Shown here: positions 1 to 6,089 of the stretch, piece after piece
How positions within the stretch are numbered: position 1 is the stretch's first letter
Layout: each line of letters opens with the position of its first letter
Source: JAJXWB01 sp039808645
GTDB taxonomy: Bacteria; Pseudomonadota; Alphaproteobacteria; Rhizobiales; Beijerinckiaceae
Direction: 5' to 3'
Assembly (NCBI GenBank): GCA_039808645.1
Contig: JBDHTL010000114.1
Coordinates: 1-11,176, forward strand
DNA: 11,176 nucleotides
The notes under the pieces: model-generated
Told to the model about the DNA's origin: nothing
Database searches by the model: none
Seen by the model: only the letters and a program-made list of their open reading frames with translations
Position numbers and translations under genes: made by a program

Positions 1-989
1 ATCATCTCCGGCGCCTCGCGGTGCTCGTCCATCAGCCGGCCGACGCGCAGCGACGCCTGCAGGCCGAGCGAAATCTCGGTCTGCATGTCCGCGAGCTTCT
101 TCTGCACGAGTTGCGTGGCGGCGAGCGGCCGCTTGAACTGCTTGCGGTCGAGCGTGTACTGGCGCGCGCGCCGCCAGCAGTCTTCGGCCGCACCCATCGC
201 CCCCCAGCTGATGCCGTAGCGCGCGCGGTTGAGGCAGCCGAACGGGCCCTTCAGCCCCGACACGTTCGGCAGCAGCGCGCCTTCCGGCACGACCACGCCG
301 TCCATCACGATCTCGCCGGTGATCGAGGCGCGCAGCGAGAGCTTGCCGCCGATCTTCGGCGCCGACAGGCCCTTCATGCCCTTTTCCAGCACGAAGCCGC
401 GGATTTCGCCGCCATGCGCTTCCGACTTCGCCCAGACGACGAAGACGTCGGCGATCGGCGCGTTGGAGATCCACATTTTCGAGCCGGTGATGCGATAGCC
501 GTCGGACACCTTTTCCGCGCGGGTCTTCATGCCGGCGGGGTCGGAGCCGGCGTCCGGCTCGGTCAGGCCGAAACAGCCGATGAACTCGCCGCTCGCCAGT
601 TTCGGCAGGTACTTCTTGCGCAGCTCCTCGGAGCCGTAGGTGTAGATCGGATACATGACGAGCGAGGACTGTACGCTCATCATCGAGCGATAGCCGGAGT
701 CCACGGCTTCGACCTCGCGCGCGACGAGGCCGTAGGAGACGTAGCTCGCACCGACGCCGCCGTATTCCTCCGGAATGGTCACGCCGAGCAGGCCGAGCTC
801 GCCCATCTCGCGAAAGATCGCGGGATCCGTGTGCTCGTTGAGATAGGCGTCGACGACGCGCGGCTGCAGCTTCTCCTGCGCATAGGCGTGCGCCGTGTCG
901 CGGATCATCCGCTCGTCTTCGGTCAGCTGGTCGTTCAGGAGAAACGGGTCGTCCCACTGGAAGCCGGACTTGGTCGTGTGGACGTTCAT
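1..989 (-). CDS. gcdH: Glutaryl-CoA dehydrogenase, 3' end cut off by the window edge
   Basis: FAD-dependent enzyme that oxidises and decarboxylates glutaryl-CoA to crotonyl-CoA in lysine, tryptophan and aromatic-acid breakdown, passing electrons to electron-transfer flavoprotein in the cytoplasm. I read 329 residues; the family is about 390-405, so the C-terminal part with the catalytic glutamate lies outside. Visible are the acyl-CoA dehydrogenase segment CFGLTEPDAGSDPAG (139-153), the flavin-side stretch KMWISNAPIADVFVVWAKSE (171-190), LEKGMKGLSAPKIGGKLSLR (201-220) and GPFGCLNRARYGISWG (248-263). The segment YRSMMSVQSS (100-109) keeps the Arg and Ser that in characterised glutaryl-CoA dehydrogenases contact the substrate carboxylate, which argues against a general short-chain acyl-CoA dehydrogenase. 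The start is supported by GAGGAG at 996-1001, six bases before the ATG. It diverges from the next gene. Confidence 0.93.
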   Translation of the reverse strand, partial: MNVHTTKSGFQWDDPFLLNDQLTEDERMIRDTAHAYAQEKLQPRVVDAYLNEHTDPAIFREMGELGLLGVTIPEEYGGVGASYVSYGLVAREVEAVDSGYRSMMSVQSSLVMYPIYTYGSEELRKKYLPKLASGEFIGCFGLTEPDAGSDPAGMKTRAEKVSDGYRITGSKMWISNAPIADVFVVWAKSEAHGGEIRGFVLEKGMKGLSAPKIGGKLSLRASITGEIVMDGVVVPEGALLPNVSGLKGPFGCLNRARYGISWGAMGAAEDCWRRARQYTLDRKQFKRPLAATQLVQKKLADMQTEISLGLQASLRVGRLMDEHREAPEM

Positions 990-1096
990 GGCGCGCTCCT
1001 CGCTGATGGTCTGTTTGGCGATGATGTAGGGCCCGCGCGCAAAGCGGGTCAAGCCGCGCCGGCGCGACACGCGCGTCTTGCGGCTGGAGGGGTTTT

Positions 1097-2008
1097 ATGC
1101 TGCCTTGGCGCTCGCGGACGAGAATGGTCTCGGGTTTGATGAACATCATTTTTCAGGGCATTACGACGCTGCGCCTTCTTGCCGTCCTTGTCGCAGCCGC
1201 GACTTTCGCGAGCCCGGCGCGCGCCCAGCTGCAATTGCCCGGCGCCTTCAATCCCGCGCCCGCCGGAACGGTCGCCCCCGCGCCGGACGCCGCCAAACCG
1301 AAGAAGGCCGGCCCGAAGAAGCCGCCGCCGCCGCCCAAGGTTCCTGCCGACGAGGCCGTGATTGGCCGTCCGCTGATGCAGAACGGCGCGGCCGGCGTCA
1401 TCGAATTCGCCAGGAGCGGCAAGGACTTGCAGGTCGTCAAGCTGAGGCTTGCGGGCGATCTCATCTCGCGCGTCGGCGAGCGCTGCGAGATCGACCTGTC
1501 GGCGCAGCCGATCGCGCTCGTCTCGGCGGAAAAGCCGGCCGGCGTCACGCGCTACCGGCTGGAACTGCCGGCCTGTCCCTTCGCGGTCGACATTTTCAAC
1601 GGCGCGGTCAATGCGGTGCGCGAGGGCGGCGCCTGCGAATTCAAGGCGGCCGACTGCCGCGTCGATCCCTCGGGCCTGTGGGGCCAGCCGGCGAACGAGA
1701 TCGGCCCGAAGCGCGCCAAGGAGATCGAGAAAGAGCGCCATCGCGCCGAACAGGCGGTGCGCGAGCAGTTCAAGGAATGGATCAGGAGCGCCGGCAAGGA
1801 TCGCGCGCTCGTCTCGCGCATCGCGCACGAGCAGGCGGCCTTCTCCTCGCGGCGCGAGGAATTGTGCCGCAACTACCAGCGCGAGACCGAGCACGGCTAT
1901 TGCGCGCTGATTTTCACCGAAGCGCGCTCGTCGGCCATCGCGGCGCACATCCTGCCGCCCGCCCCGCCGCCGGATGAGCGGCCGGCGGCGAAGACGAAGC
2001 GGCGCTGA
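1097..2008 (+). CDS. Hypothetical exported protein with six cysteines
   Basis: I do not recognise a named family. The 303-residue product has a hydrophobic segment around residues 26-40 ending in ASPARA, which looks like a signal peptide cleaved near residue 43. A Pro/Ala/Lys-rich linker (51-84, with a run of five prolines) and a globular part follow. Six cysteines at about 130, 160, 180, 187, 257 and 269 could form three disulfides in the periplasm. Residues 203-255 are charged and probably helical; the end is Pro-rich and then basic (KTKRR). The ATG at 1097 has an excellent Shine-Dalgarno (GGAGG, 1086-1090). The in-frame ATG at 1139 would give a more usual, shorter signal peptide but has a poor ribosome site, so the start is uncertain. 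The C-X-N-Y...HGYCAL segment faintly resembles LprI-like secreted proteins; I do not assign function on that. Confidence 0.8.
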   Translation: MLPWRSRTRMVSGLMNIIFQGITTLRLLAVLVAAATFASPARAQLQLPGAFNPAPAGTVAPAPDAAKPKKAGPKKPPPPPKVPADEAVIGRPLMQNGAAGVIEFARSGKDLQVVKLRLAGDLISRVGERCEIDLSAQPIALVSAEKPAGVTRYRLELPACPFAVDIFNGAVNAVREGGACEFKAADCRVDPSGLWGQPANEIGPKRAKEIEKERHRAEQAVREQFKEWIRSAGKDRALVSRIAHEQAAFSSRREELCRNYQRETEHGYCALIFTEARSSAIAAHILPPAPPPDERPAAKTKRR

Positions 2009-2068
2009 GGCGACGTGGAGCCGGACTGGCGGAACACCCAGGCGGAATCCGGCGTGGTCGCTTCGCGC

Positions 2069-2083
2069 CCGACTGAAAGTCGG
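2069..2083. other. Short hairpin between convergent genes
   Basis: A perfect 6-bp stem (CCGACT / AGTCGG) with a three-base loop lies between the stop of the exported-protein gene (2008) and the stop of the small minus-strand ORF (2139). The position suits a shared transcription end, but no T-run follows directly on either strand, so it is only a candidate terminator. Confidence 0.3.
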
Positions 2084-2138
2084 AATGCGCGGGTACGAGC
2101 GCGACAAAAATCAATCCTGGCCAAAACGTCCAACGCGG

Positions 2139-2381
2139 TCATTCTCCCTCGGCGATGGCGTCTCGCAGGAGTTCATGCGCGCGCGTGACGCGTTTTTGGG
2201 CTTGAGTCAGCGCAAGCGACGTGCGCCACAATTCCGAGACACTCTCATCCCACGCCTGAAGGGCCGCCTCGAGCATTGATTGGGCGGTCTCCAGTTCGGC
2301 TCTCGCCTCATCGATCTTCAACTGACTCATTTCAACGCTCGAATCCGCGTTCGCCCCGCGCGACGCGGAGATCCGGTTCAT
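2139..2381 (-). CDS. Small helical protein downstream of hsp20
   Basis: Unrecognised ORF of 80 residues on the hsp20 strand, beginning 55 bases after the hsp20 stop codon. From about residue 18 it is rich in Ala, Glu, Leu and Gln with hydrophobic spacing that suggests one or two amphipathic helices or a coiled coil (for example LETAQSMLEAALQAWDE, LTQAQKRVTRAHELL). There is no signal peptide, membrane segment or cysteine. The start is unclear: the ATG at 2381 has only a weak AGGG before it, and the in-frame ATG at 2330 (63 residues, MSQLKIDEA) has an equally weak site. Co-transcription with hsp20 is inferred from spacing; a strong hairpin sits between the two. It could be a stress accessory protein or a chance ORF. 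Confidence 0.5.
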   Translation of the reverse strand: MNRISASRGANADSSVEMSQLKIDEARAELETAQSMLEAALQAWDESVSELWRTSLALTQAQKRVTRAHELLRDAIAEGE

Positions 2382-2396
2382 GCCCTGTGGAGAGGC

Positions 2397-2421
2397 GATC
2401 TGGCGCAGGCCGCGCCAGATC
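2397..2421. other. Perfect 10-bp stem hairpin between hsp20 and the small ORF
   Basis: Arms GATCTGGCGC and GCGCCAGATC enclose a five-base loop. On the minus strand it follows the hsp20 stop by 15 bases and precedes the next ATG by 15 bases. No T-run follows it, so it may be a weak terminator or an mRNA-stabilising element that protects the hsp20 message from 3' decay. Confidence 0.5.
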
Positions 2422-2436
2422 GTTTCCAGTCTAGAA

Positions 2437-2898
2437 TCAGGCGACCTTTTGCTCGATGGTGCGCGTATCCGACGGCGCCGCCGTCTTCACTTCGATCTGG
2501 CGGGGCTTCATGGCCTCGGGAATACGGCGCTCCAGATCGATATGCAGCATTCCGTCTTCGAACCAGGCGTCCTTCGCCTCGACGAAATCCGCCAGGTTGA
2601 ACCGCCGCTCAAACGGGGTGCCAGCGATGCCGCGATAGAGATATTCGGTCTTCGGCTTGTCTTCCGATGTCCGTCCGGCGACGATCAGCGTGTTTTGGTG
2701 CGCGGTAACCGAAACCTGATCGGGCCGGAAGCCGACTACGGCGACCGAGATGCGGAACGTATCCTCGCCGGTCCTTGCGATGTTGTAAGCCGGGTAATTA
2801 TCGCTTGGCTGATCCCGGAGCGTTTGGTCGACAAGGTCGAAGAGACGCTCAAATCCCACGCTCGTTCTCCAGAATGGGTCGAACTCGAAGGTCCTCAT
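2437..2898 (-). CDS. Hsp20/IbpA-family small heat-shock protein
   Basis: ATP-independent holdase that binds unfolding proteins in the cytoplasm and hands them to DnaK/ClpB. The 153-residue length and N-terminus (MRTFEFDPFWRTSVGFERLF) match the IbpA class of alphaproteobacteria. The alpha-crystallin domain spans about 34-125, from NYPAYNIARTGEDTFRISVA to the signature AWFEDGMLHIDL (111-122), close to the canonical A-x-x-x-n-G-v-L pattern. The C-terminal I-x-I/V anchor used in oligomer assembly is IEV (135-137). I chose the ATG at 2898 over the in-frame ATG at 2910. The later one matches the family start and has GGAGG at 2904-2908 five bases upstream, whereas the earlier ATG would overlap that ribosome site. 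Its leader folds like a ROSE thermometer (separate entry), implying translation mainly at heat shock. A CBS-domain gene lies upstream on the same strand. Confidence 0.92.
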   Translation of the reverse strand: MRTFEFDPFWRTSVGFERLFDLVDQTLRDQPSDNYPAYNIARTGEDTFRISVAVVGFRPDQVSVTAHQNTLIVAGRTSEDKPKTEYLYRGIAGTPFERRFNLADFVEAKDAWFEDGMLHIDLERRIPEAMKPRQIEVKTAAPSDTRTIEQKVA

Positions 2899-2976
2899 CA
2901 CATCCTCCATTGAGCAACATGATCTGAGGTCGCCGGACTTCTGCCGGCGCCCGATGCCGGGCCGCTTGGCCCCGGC
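2897..2976 (-). promoter_or_regulatory. ROSE-like RNA thermometer in the hsp20 leader
   Basis: Read as minus-strand RNA, the leader forms three stem-loops. The first (2976-2956) has an 8-bp G/C stem with one bulge and a four-base loop. The second (2949-2931) pairs CGCCGG with CCGGCG around a seven-base loop. The third (2923-2897) pairs AUCAUGUUGCU with AGGAUGUGAU around the loop CAAUGG, giving ten pairs (several G-U) and one unpaired G. This last stem sequesters the Shine-Dalgarno and the first two bases of the start codon. The UUGCU opposite AGGA with an extra G is the hallmark of ROSE elements of rhizobial small heat-shock genes, which melt on warming. The fold was derived by eye and no energy was computed. 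Confidence 0.72.
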
Positions 2977-2984
2977 GGAGATCG

Positions 2985-3012
2985 ATTTTGTCGTGGCTGC
3001 AACGGATTCAAG
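2985..3012 (-). promoter_or_regulatory. Candidate promoter for hsp20
   Basis: On the minus strand CTTGAA (3012-3007) and CAAAAT (2990-2985) are separated by 16 bases. The match to a housekeeping or RpoH-type promoter is only partial. It would start the transcript near 2978, just before the first leader stem-loop, giving a leader of about 80 bases as is usual for ROSE-controlled genes. Confidence 0.3.
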
Positions 3013-3060
3013 TGGAGCGGAGTAAATTTTTTCCCCGAGACCACGCGCCCCTGATGGGGA

Positions 3061-3510
3061 TTACGCCGTGCCAGCCGGGGGGACGCCGGCGACGTATGCC
3101 TTTAGAGCGGCCGCTTCCGCGTCGATCTGGGAAAGACGGTATTTCACGAGGTCCAGCATGTTGATGATGCCGTAAAGTCGGCCGTTGTTCACGATTGGGA
3201 CCTGCTCGATCTGCTGCTCGTCCATCAGCCTCAGAACGGCTTCCACCGATTCCGACAGCGGGCACGTATGGACCGTCGAGGTCATGAGTTCGCGTATCGG
3301 CATATCCACCACGTCGCGTCCGAATTTCTTCAACCCGCGCGCAATATCGCGCTCGGTGATGATCCCTCTGATTTCGTTAGCCTCGTCGACGACGACGAGC
3401 GCGCCGGCTTCATCGAAGTCCAGTTTGTCAATGACGTCGCTGACGGCCAGATTCATGGAAATGCTCGGAACGAAACGTCCTTTGGCCTTGAGCAATGCGC
3501 TTATCGACAC
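3061..3510 (-). CDS. Paired CBS-domain protein
   Basis: Stand-alone protein of 149 residues consisting of two CBS motifs, a fold that usually binds adenine nucleotides and acts as an energy or redox sensor; no enzyme domain is attached and the partner is unknown. The first CBS motif covers about 13-62 and ends in IRGIITERDIARGLKKFG (48-64). The second covers about 72-127 and contains VPIVNNGRLYGIINMLDLVK (104-123). The N-terminal MSISALLKAKGRFV is typical of the small alphaproteobacterial CBS proteins. I chose the GTG at 3510 because GGGAGG (3516-3521) lies five bases upstream and family similarity begins there; an in-frame upstream start at 3564 would add 18 unlike residues. It precedes hsp20 by 162 bases, so the two could share transcripts, though hsp20 has its own leader. 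Confidence 0.88.
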   Translation of the reverse strand: MSISALLKAKGRFVPSISMNLAVSDVIDKLDFDEAGALVVVDEANEIRGIITERDIARGLKKFGRDVVDMPIRELMTSTVHTCPLSESVEAVLRLMDEQQIEQVPIVNNGRLYGIINMLDLVKYRLSQIDAEAAALKAYVAGVPPAGTA

Positions 3511-3629
3511 GTCTGCCTCCCATGTCAGCACGTCCGGCGGCCGCGAAGCGACGAAGGCCCGCAAGCCCGCCGGTCTCGAATGTTCCCGGACGTCGCGGCG
3601 TCGGCCGCGCGGACTAGCCCGCCAACAAT

Positions 3630-3648
3630 CCGGCCGGCGCTCGGCCGG
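3630..3648. other. G/C hairpin upstream of the CBS gene
   Basis: Perfect 7-bp stem CCGGCCG / CGGCCGG around a five-base loop. It lies between the stop of the doubtful 74-residue ORF and the CBS start, so it could end transcription of the former or be part of the CBS leader. No T-run is present. Confidence 0.35.
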
Positions 3649-3691
3649 GGAACTGACGAGAGAGACGCACGGCTATTTGCAAGGCGCCAAG

Positions 3692-3916
3692 CTACGCCGC
3701 GCATTCCAACTCGAGCGATAGTGGCGGGCGCTCCGCGGCTCCGCCCGAAAGCGACGGAGGGTGGCGACGCGAGATCGCCCCGACGGGTGGAGGATCGTCG
3801 TCGTCGTTGTCGTTGCCGCGATCGGGTATCCTTCGGCTTCTAGGTGGGCGCACAATGTCCGCGAGCAGAATCCCGAAAATCTTCTTGTCCTGGGTGGCGT
3901 CGCGTATGTAGCTCAT
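3692..3916 (-). CDS. Doubtful small ORF with an acidic run
   Basis: Unrecognised ORF of 74 residues. The start MSYIRDATQDKKIFGILLAD looks protein-like, and the ATG at 3916 has GGAGA about six bases upstream. The rest is less convincing: an Asp/Asn run (NDNDDDD, about 35-41) encoded by a GTC/GTT triplet repeat, then a Pro/Ser/Arg-rich tail ending in LELECAA. The change of character near residue 23 suggests either a frameshifted remnant of a longer gene or chance readthrough. No membrane segment, signal peptide or domain is clear. Confidence 0.35.
   Translation of the reverse strand: MSYIRDATQDKKIFGILLADIVRPPRSRRIPDRGNDNDDDDPPPVGAISRRHPPSLSGGAAERPPLSLELECAA
3795..3814. repeat. Short TCG/TTG triplet repeat
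   Basis: About six tandem triplets (TCG repeated, with one TTG) form a low-complexity tract. It encodes the Asp/Asn run of the minus-strand ORF and a valine run on the plus strand. It is short enough to be chance in this GC-rich sequence. Confidence 0.5.
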
Positions 3917-4096
3917 CTCCATTCTCCGCCATCGCGCGCTCCGCGATGAATGCGGAGGCAAGACCGCAGGTTGCGTTCGGCGTGTCCGCTCGAACCGCGG
4001 AACGAGGTGGTCATACGCGAATTTTTCGTCAAGGCCCGAGGACGCTTTTTGTTGCGTCAGAAAGCCAGCCCGCGGCAGCCGCCGGGCGGCCGTGTC

Positions 4097-4140
4097 GATT
4101 AGGCTCAGGCGTGATACGCCGGATATGACCCGACCTAATC
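4097..4140. other. Inverted repeat over the 3' end of the membrane-protein gene
   Basis: GATTAGG (4097-4103) and CCTAATC (4134-4140) form a 7-bp outer stem, and GGCG/CGCC arms inside form a second small hairpin around 4108-4121. The inner part is not fully paired. It overlaps the TAG stop codon of the minus-strand gene and lies at its transcript end, so a terminator or 3'-stabilising fold is plausible, but a T-run is absent. Confidence 0.35.
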
Positions 4141-5352
4141 CCCCGGCGGCAAATTCGACACGTTCGGGCGTTGCGCCCGACCGTGGCCGTGCTGCAGCAG
4201 CGCGAAGGCGAAGCCCGAAAGCGCGAGCAGCGTGACCCACCAGACCGGCGCTACGCCGAGCCCGAAGGCGCTCATGACATAGGCGGCCGTGAGGCCCGCG
4301 AGCAGGAACGGCGCGAGCGTCGGTCCGGCGCGGCCGGCGCGGCGCGCGATCTGGGCCCACAGCAGCGCGGCCGCCGCGACGCCGACGAAGCCCAGTTCGA
4401 ACCAGGTCTCGAACAGCAGCGAGCGCGGCGTGGCCGGCGGCAGGTAGCCCATGGCGACGCCGAGCCGCGCCGCGTCGAAACCGTGGCCGATGAGCGCGTA
4501 GAGCCCATCGCGCGCCAGATAGGAGCCCCAGACCAGCGTCGGCAGGATCGTGCTGGTCGGGGTCATGACGACGACGGCGTAGGCGACGAGCGCGACGACG
4601 GGCGCGGCGAAGAACAGCGCCGCGCCGGCGATGGCGAGCCAGCGCGCCGTCGTCTGCTTGTCGACCATGGAGGCCGCAAAGACGAGCGCGCCGAGCGCGG
4701 TCGCCGCCAGCGCGAGCGGCACGCCGGCGAAGAGTTCGGCAATGATGACGAGGACCGCGAGCCCGATCGCCCAGCGGGTCTTCTCGCGCACGATGAGCGC
4801 GCCCAGCGCCGGCCAGACGAGCAGCGCGAGCCCGAATGCCGCGCGGGCGAGCAGCGATACTTCCGGGTTGCCGGAATGCACCGAGGGCGACCTGGAGAAG
4901 ACGGCGAGCGCGATGATAGCGATCGCGCCGGCTGCGGCGCCGATCGGCAGCAGGTAGAGATTCGAGGTGCGCGTGCGCTCGGGCAGCAGGGCGGCGGCGA
5001 CCGCTGCCAGCACGAACGTGCTCGCCGTCTTGACGAAACGTTCCGACGGGCCCGTGCCGAACGGCGTCCAGATCAGCGACAGCAGGGCCCAGCAACTGAG
5101 AAAGACCGCGATCATGCCAGTGGGCGAGAAAATCGCGGCGCGCAGCTGGCGCGGCCCGCGCGAACCGGGCTCGAGCAGCCAGGCGACCAGCGTCAGCGCC
5201 ACGCCGACCGGCGCCAATACGTAGATCGCGCTGCGCGTCCCGACCGATGCGATCGGCGTCACGATGAGAAGAAGCGCGATCGCCAGGCGCGTGATGATAT
5301 GGGCCGCGCCCGCGGCGGGGTCTTCATGATGCCGGGACGGTTTCACGGGCAT
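4135..5352 (-). CDS. Polytopic membrane protein, O-antigen ligase/polymerase-like
   Basis: The 405-residue product is almost entirely hydrophobic, with roughly ten to twelve membrane spans starting at about residue 19. The C-terminal half carries the layout of the Wzy/WaaL superfamily, which transfers or polymerises lipid-linked glycans on the periplasmic face. A G-x-G-like segment (LIGHGFDAARLG, 287-298) is followed by a loop and then PRSLLFETWFELGFVG (309-324), corresponding to the usual P-H-N...W-x-E-x-G-x-x-G motif. The His-Asn pair is replaced by Arg-Ser, so catalytic activity is doubtful. No other polysaccharide genes are nearby, so the substrate is unknown. I prefer the ATG at 5352 (MPVKPSRHHED), although its ribosome site is weak; an upstream GTG at 5442 would add 30 unlikely residues. 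arfB lies upstream on the same strand. Confidence 0.72.
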   Translation of the reverse strand: MPVKPSRHHEDPAAGAAHIITRLAIALLLIVTPIASVGTRSAIYVLAPVGVALTLVAWLLEPGSRGPRQLRAAIFSPTGMIAVFLSCWALLSLIWTPFGTGPSERFVKTASTFVLAAVAAALLPERTRTSNLYLLPIGAAAGAIAIIALAVFSRSPSVHSGNPEVSLLARAAFGLALLVWPALGALIVREKTRWAIGLAVLVIIAELFAGVPLALAATALGALVFAASMVDKQTTARWLAIAGAALFFAAPVVALVAYAVVVMTPTSTILPTLVWGSYLARDGLYALIGHGFDAARLGVAMGYLPPATPRSLLFETWFELGFVGVAAAALLWAQIARRAGRAGPTLAPFLLAGLTAAYVMSAFGLGVAPVWWVTLLALSGFAFALLQHGHGRAQRPNVSNLPPGD

Positions 5353-5472
5353 GGCGCGGCGAACCTGGAGCGATCCCTCGAGGGGAGAACAGCCTGAATC
5401 TACAATGCGCGGGGCCGCGCGCCTGTAGAGACGCAGCCACACTCCGCAGGCATTTCGCGCTATGGATAAGAA

Positions 5473-5898
5473 TTACTCTTCGCCACGCGGGCGCTGACGG
5501 CCGGCCTTGCGCTCGCTGGCCTTCTTCTTGTCCTGCAGCCGCGCGCGCTTCTGCGCCTTCGGCACCCTGGTCGCCTTGCGCGGCGGCGCGGGCGGTTCGG
5601 CGGCGGCGGCGATCAGCTCCGCCAGCCGCGCCATCGCGTCCTTCCGGTTGGCGTCCTGCGTCCGGAAGCGCTGCGCCTGGATGACGACCACGCCCTCTTT
5701 GTTCAGCCGGCGCCCGGCGATCTGCGAGGCGCGCCAGCGCACCTCGGGCGGCAGGGTGGCGCAGTTCCAGAGATCGAAGCGCAGCTCCACCGCGCTCGAC
5801 AGCTTGTTGACGTTCTGCCCGCCCGGCCCCGCCGCGCGCACGAACCGTTCCTCGATATCCCGCTCGTCGAGAAACAGGCCGGGGACGATCTCGATCAT
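5473..5898 (-). CDS. arfB: Alternative ribosome-rescue peptidyl-tRNA hydrolase ArfB (YaeJ)
   Basis: Releases nascent chains from ribosomes stalled on mRNAs without a stop codon, as a backup to trans-translation. The 141 residues match the family length (about 140). The release-factor-type catalytic motif GGQ is at 26-28 within RAAGPGGQNVNK, followed by SSAVELRFDLW (34-44). The C-terminal tail from about residue 101 is rich in Lys and Arg (KATRVPKAQKRARLQDKKKA). In characterised ArfB such a tail inserts into the empty mRNA channel and separates it from true release factors RF1/RF2, which are much longer. The N-terminus MIEIVPGLFLDERDIEERFV aligns with known ArfB starts, which fixes the ATG at 5898. 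It is divergent from urtA and 120 bases upstream of the membrane-protein gene on the same strand, possibly co-transcribed. Confidence 0.92.
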   Translation of the reverse strand: MIEIVPGLFLDERDIEERFVRAAGPGGQNVNKLSSAVELRFDLWNCATLPPEVRWRASQIAGRRLNKEGVVVIQAQRFRTQDANRKDAMARLAELIAAAAEPPAPPRKATRVPKAQKRARLQDKKKASERKAGRQRPRGEE

Positions 5899-5913
5899 CG
5901 CCGCTCTCTCCCC

Positions 5914-5940
5914 GGGCGCCCGCGCCTTAGGCAGGCGCCC
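5914..5940. other. Hairpin in the arfB leader
   Basis: GGGCGCC and GGCGCCC form a perfect 7-bp stem around a 13-base loop that itself contains GCC/GGC. On the plus strand a run of six T residues follows at 5953-5958, too far (12 bases) for a standard terminator. For the minus-strand arfB mRNA it would lie in the 5' leader, 15 bases before the ATG. Confidence 0.35.
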
Positions 5941-6009
5941 GACCCCTGACTATTTTTTGTGCCGATGTCGCCAAGGGTATAGGCGCCGCGCGGCGAAAGC
6001 CGGCGCAAT

Positions 6010-6028
6010 TTGCGCATTGTCGCCGCAA
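6010..6028. promoter_or_regulatory. Candidate NtrC-binding dyad upstream of urtA
   Basis: TTGC-N11-GCAA matches the outer bases and spacing of NtrC sites (TGC-N11-GCA), though the inner bases are not the full consensus. Its centre is about 97 bases before the transcription start predicted from the sigma-54 promoter, where enhancer sites normally lie. An overlapping palindrome, GCGCAATTTGCGC (6003-6015), could instead be the true operator. Confidence 0.42.
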
Positions 6029-6089
6029 AATATTTCCGACGCGCCCGTTTCGCAGCAGATCGTCCTGAGATTCCAACGGATTGCTCATC

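Larger units (their letters stand above)
3511..4134. other. Long mostly non-coding stretch
   Basis: Between the CBS gene and the membrane-protein gene I find only one doubtful 74-residue minus-strand ORF, a triplet repeat and hairpins. I see no tRNA, no recognisable domain in any frame and no strong promoter. The plus-strand frame over 3761-3949 contains a run of valines produced by the same triplet repeat and is not convincing. Confidence 0.5.

Noticed and set aside
1055..1066. Perfect 12-base palindrome CGCGCCGGCGCG between gcdH and the exported-protein gene
   Set aside because: In a sequence this rich in G and C such a palindrome arises easily by chance, and I see no second copy to support an operator.
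21..1139. A 372-codon plus-strand open frame opposite gcdH
   Set aside because: It is the antisense shadow of gcdH and reads as repetitive Arg/Ala/Leu-rich sequence without family features.
1049..2107. A 352-codon minus-strand frame opposite the exported six-cysteine protein
   Set aside because: The plus-strand frame has a strong ribosome site, a signal peptide and mixed composition, while this one is Arg-rich shadow sequence.
3761..3949. Plus-strand 62-codon ORF with a valine-rich hydrophobic run
   Set aside because: The hydrophobic run is the translation of the short triplet repeat, and there is no clear ribosome site or recognisable sequence.
3692..5095. A 467-codon minus-strand frame overlapping the membrane-protein gene
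   Set aside because: Most of it is the Arg/Ala-rich out-of-frame reading of the ligase-like gene; only the last 74 codons, starting at 3916, have an independent ribosome site and are listed separately.
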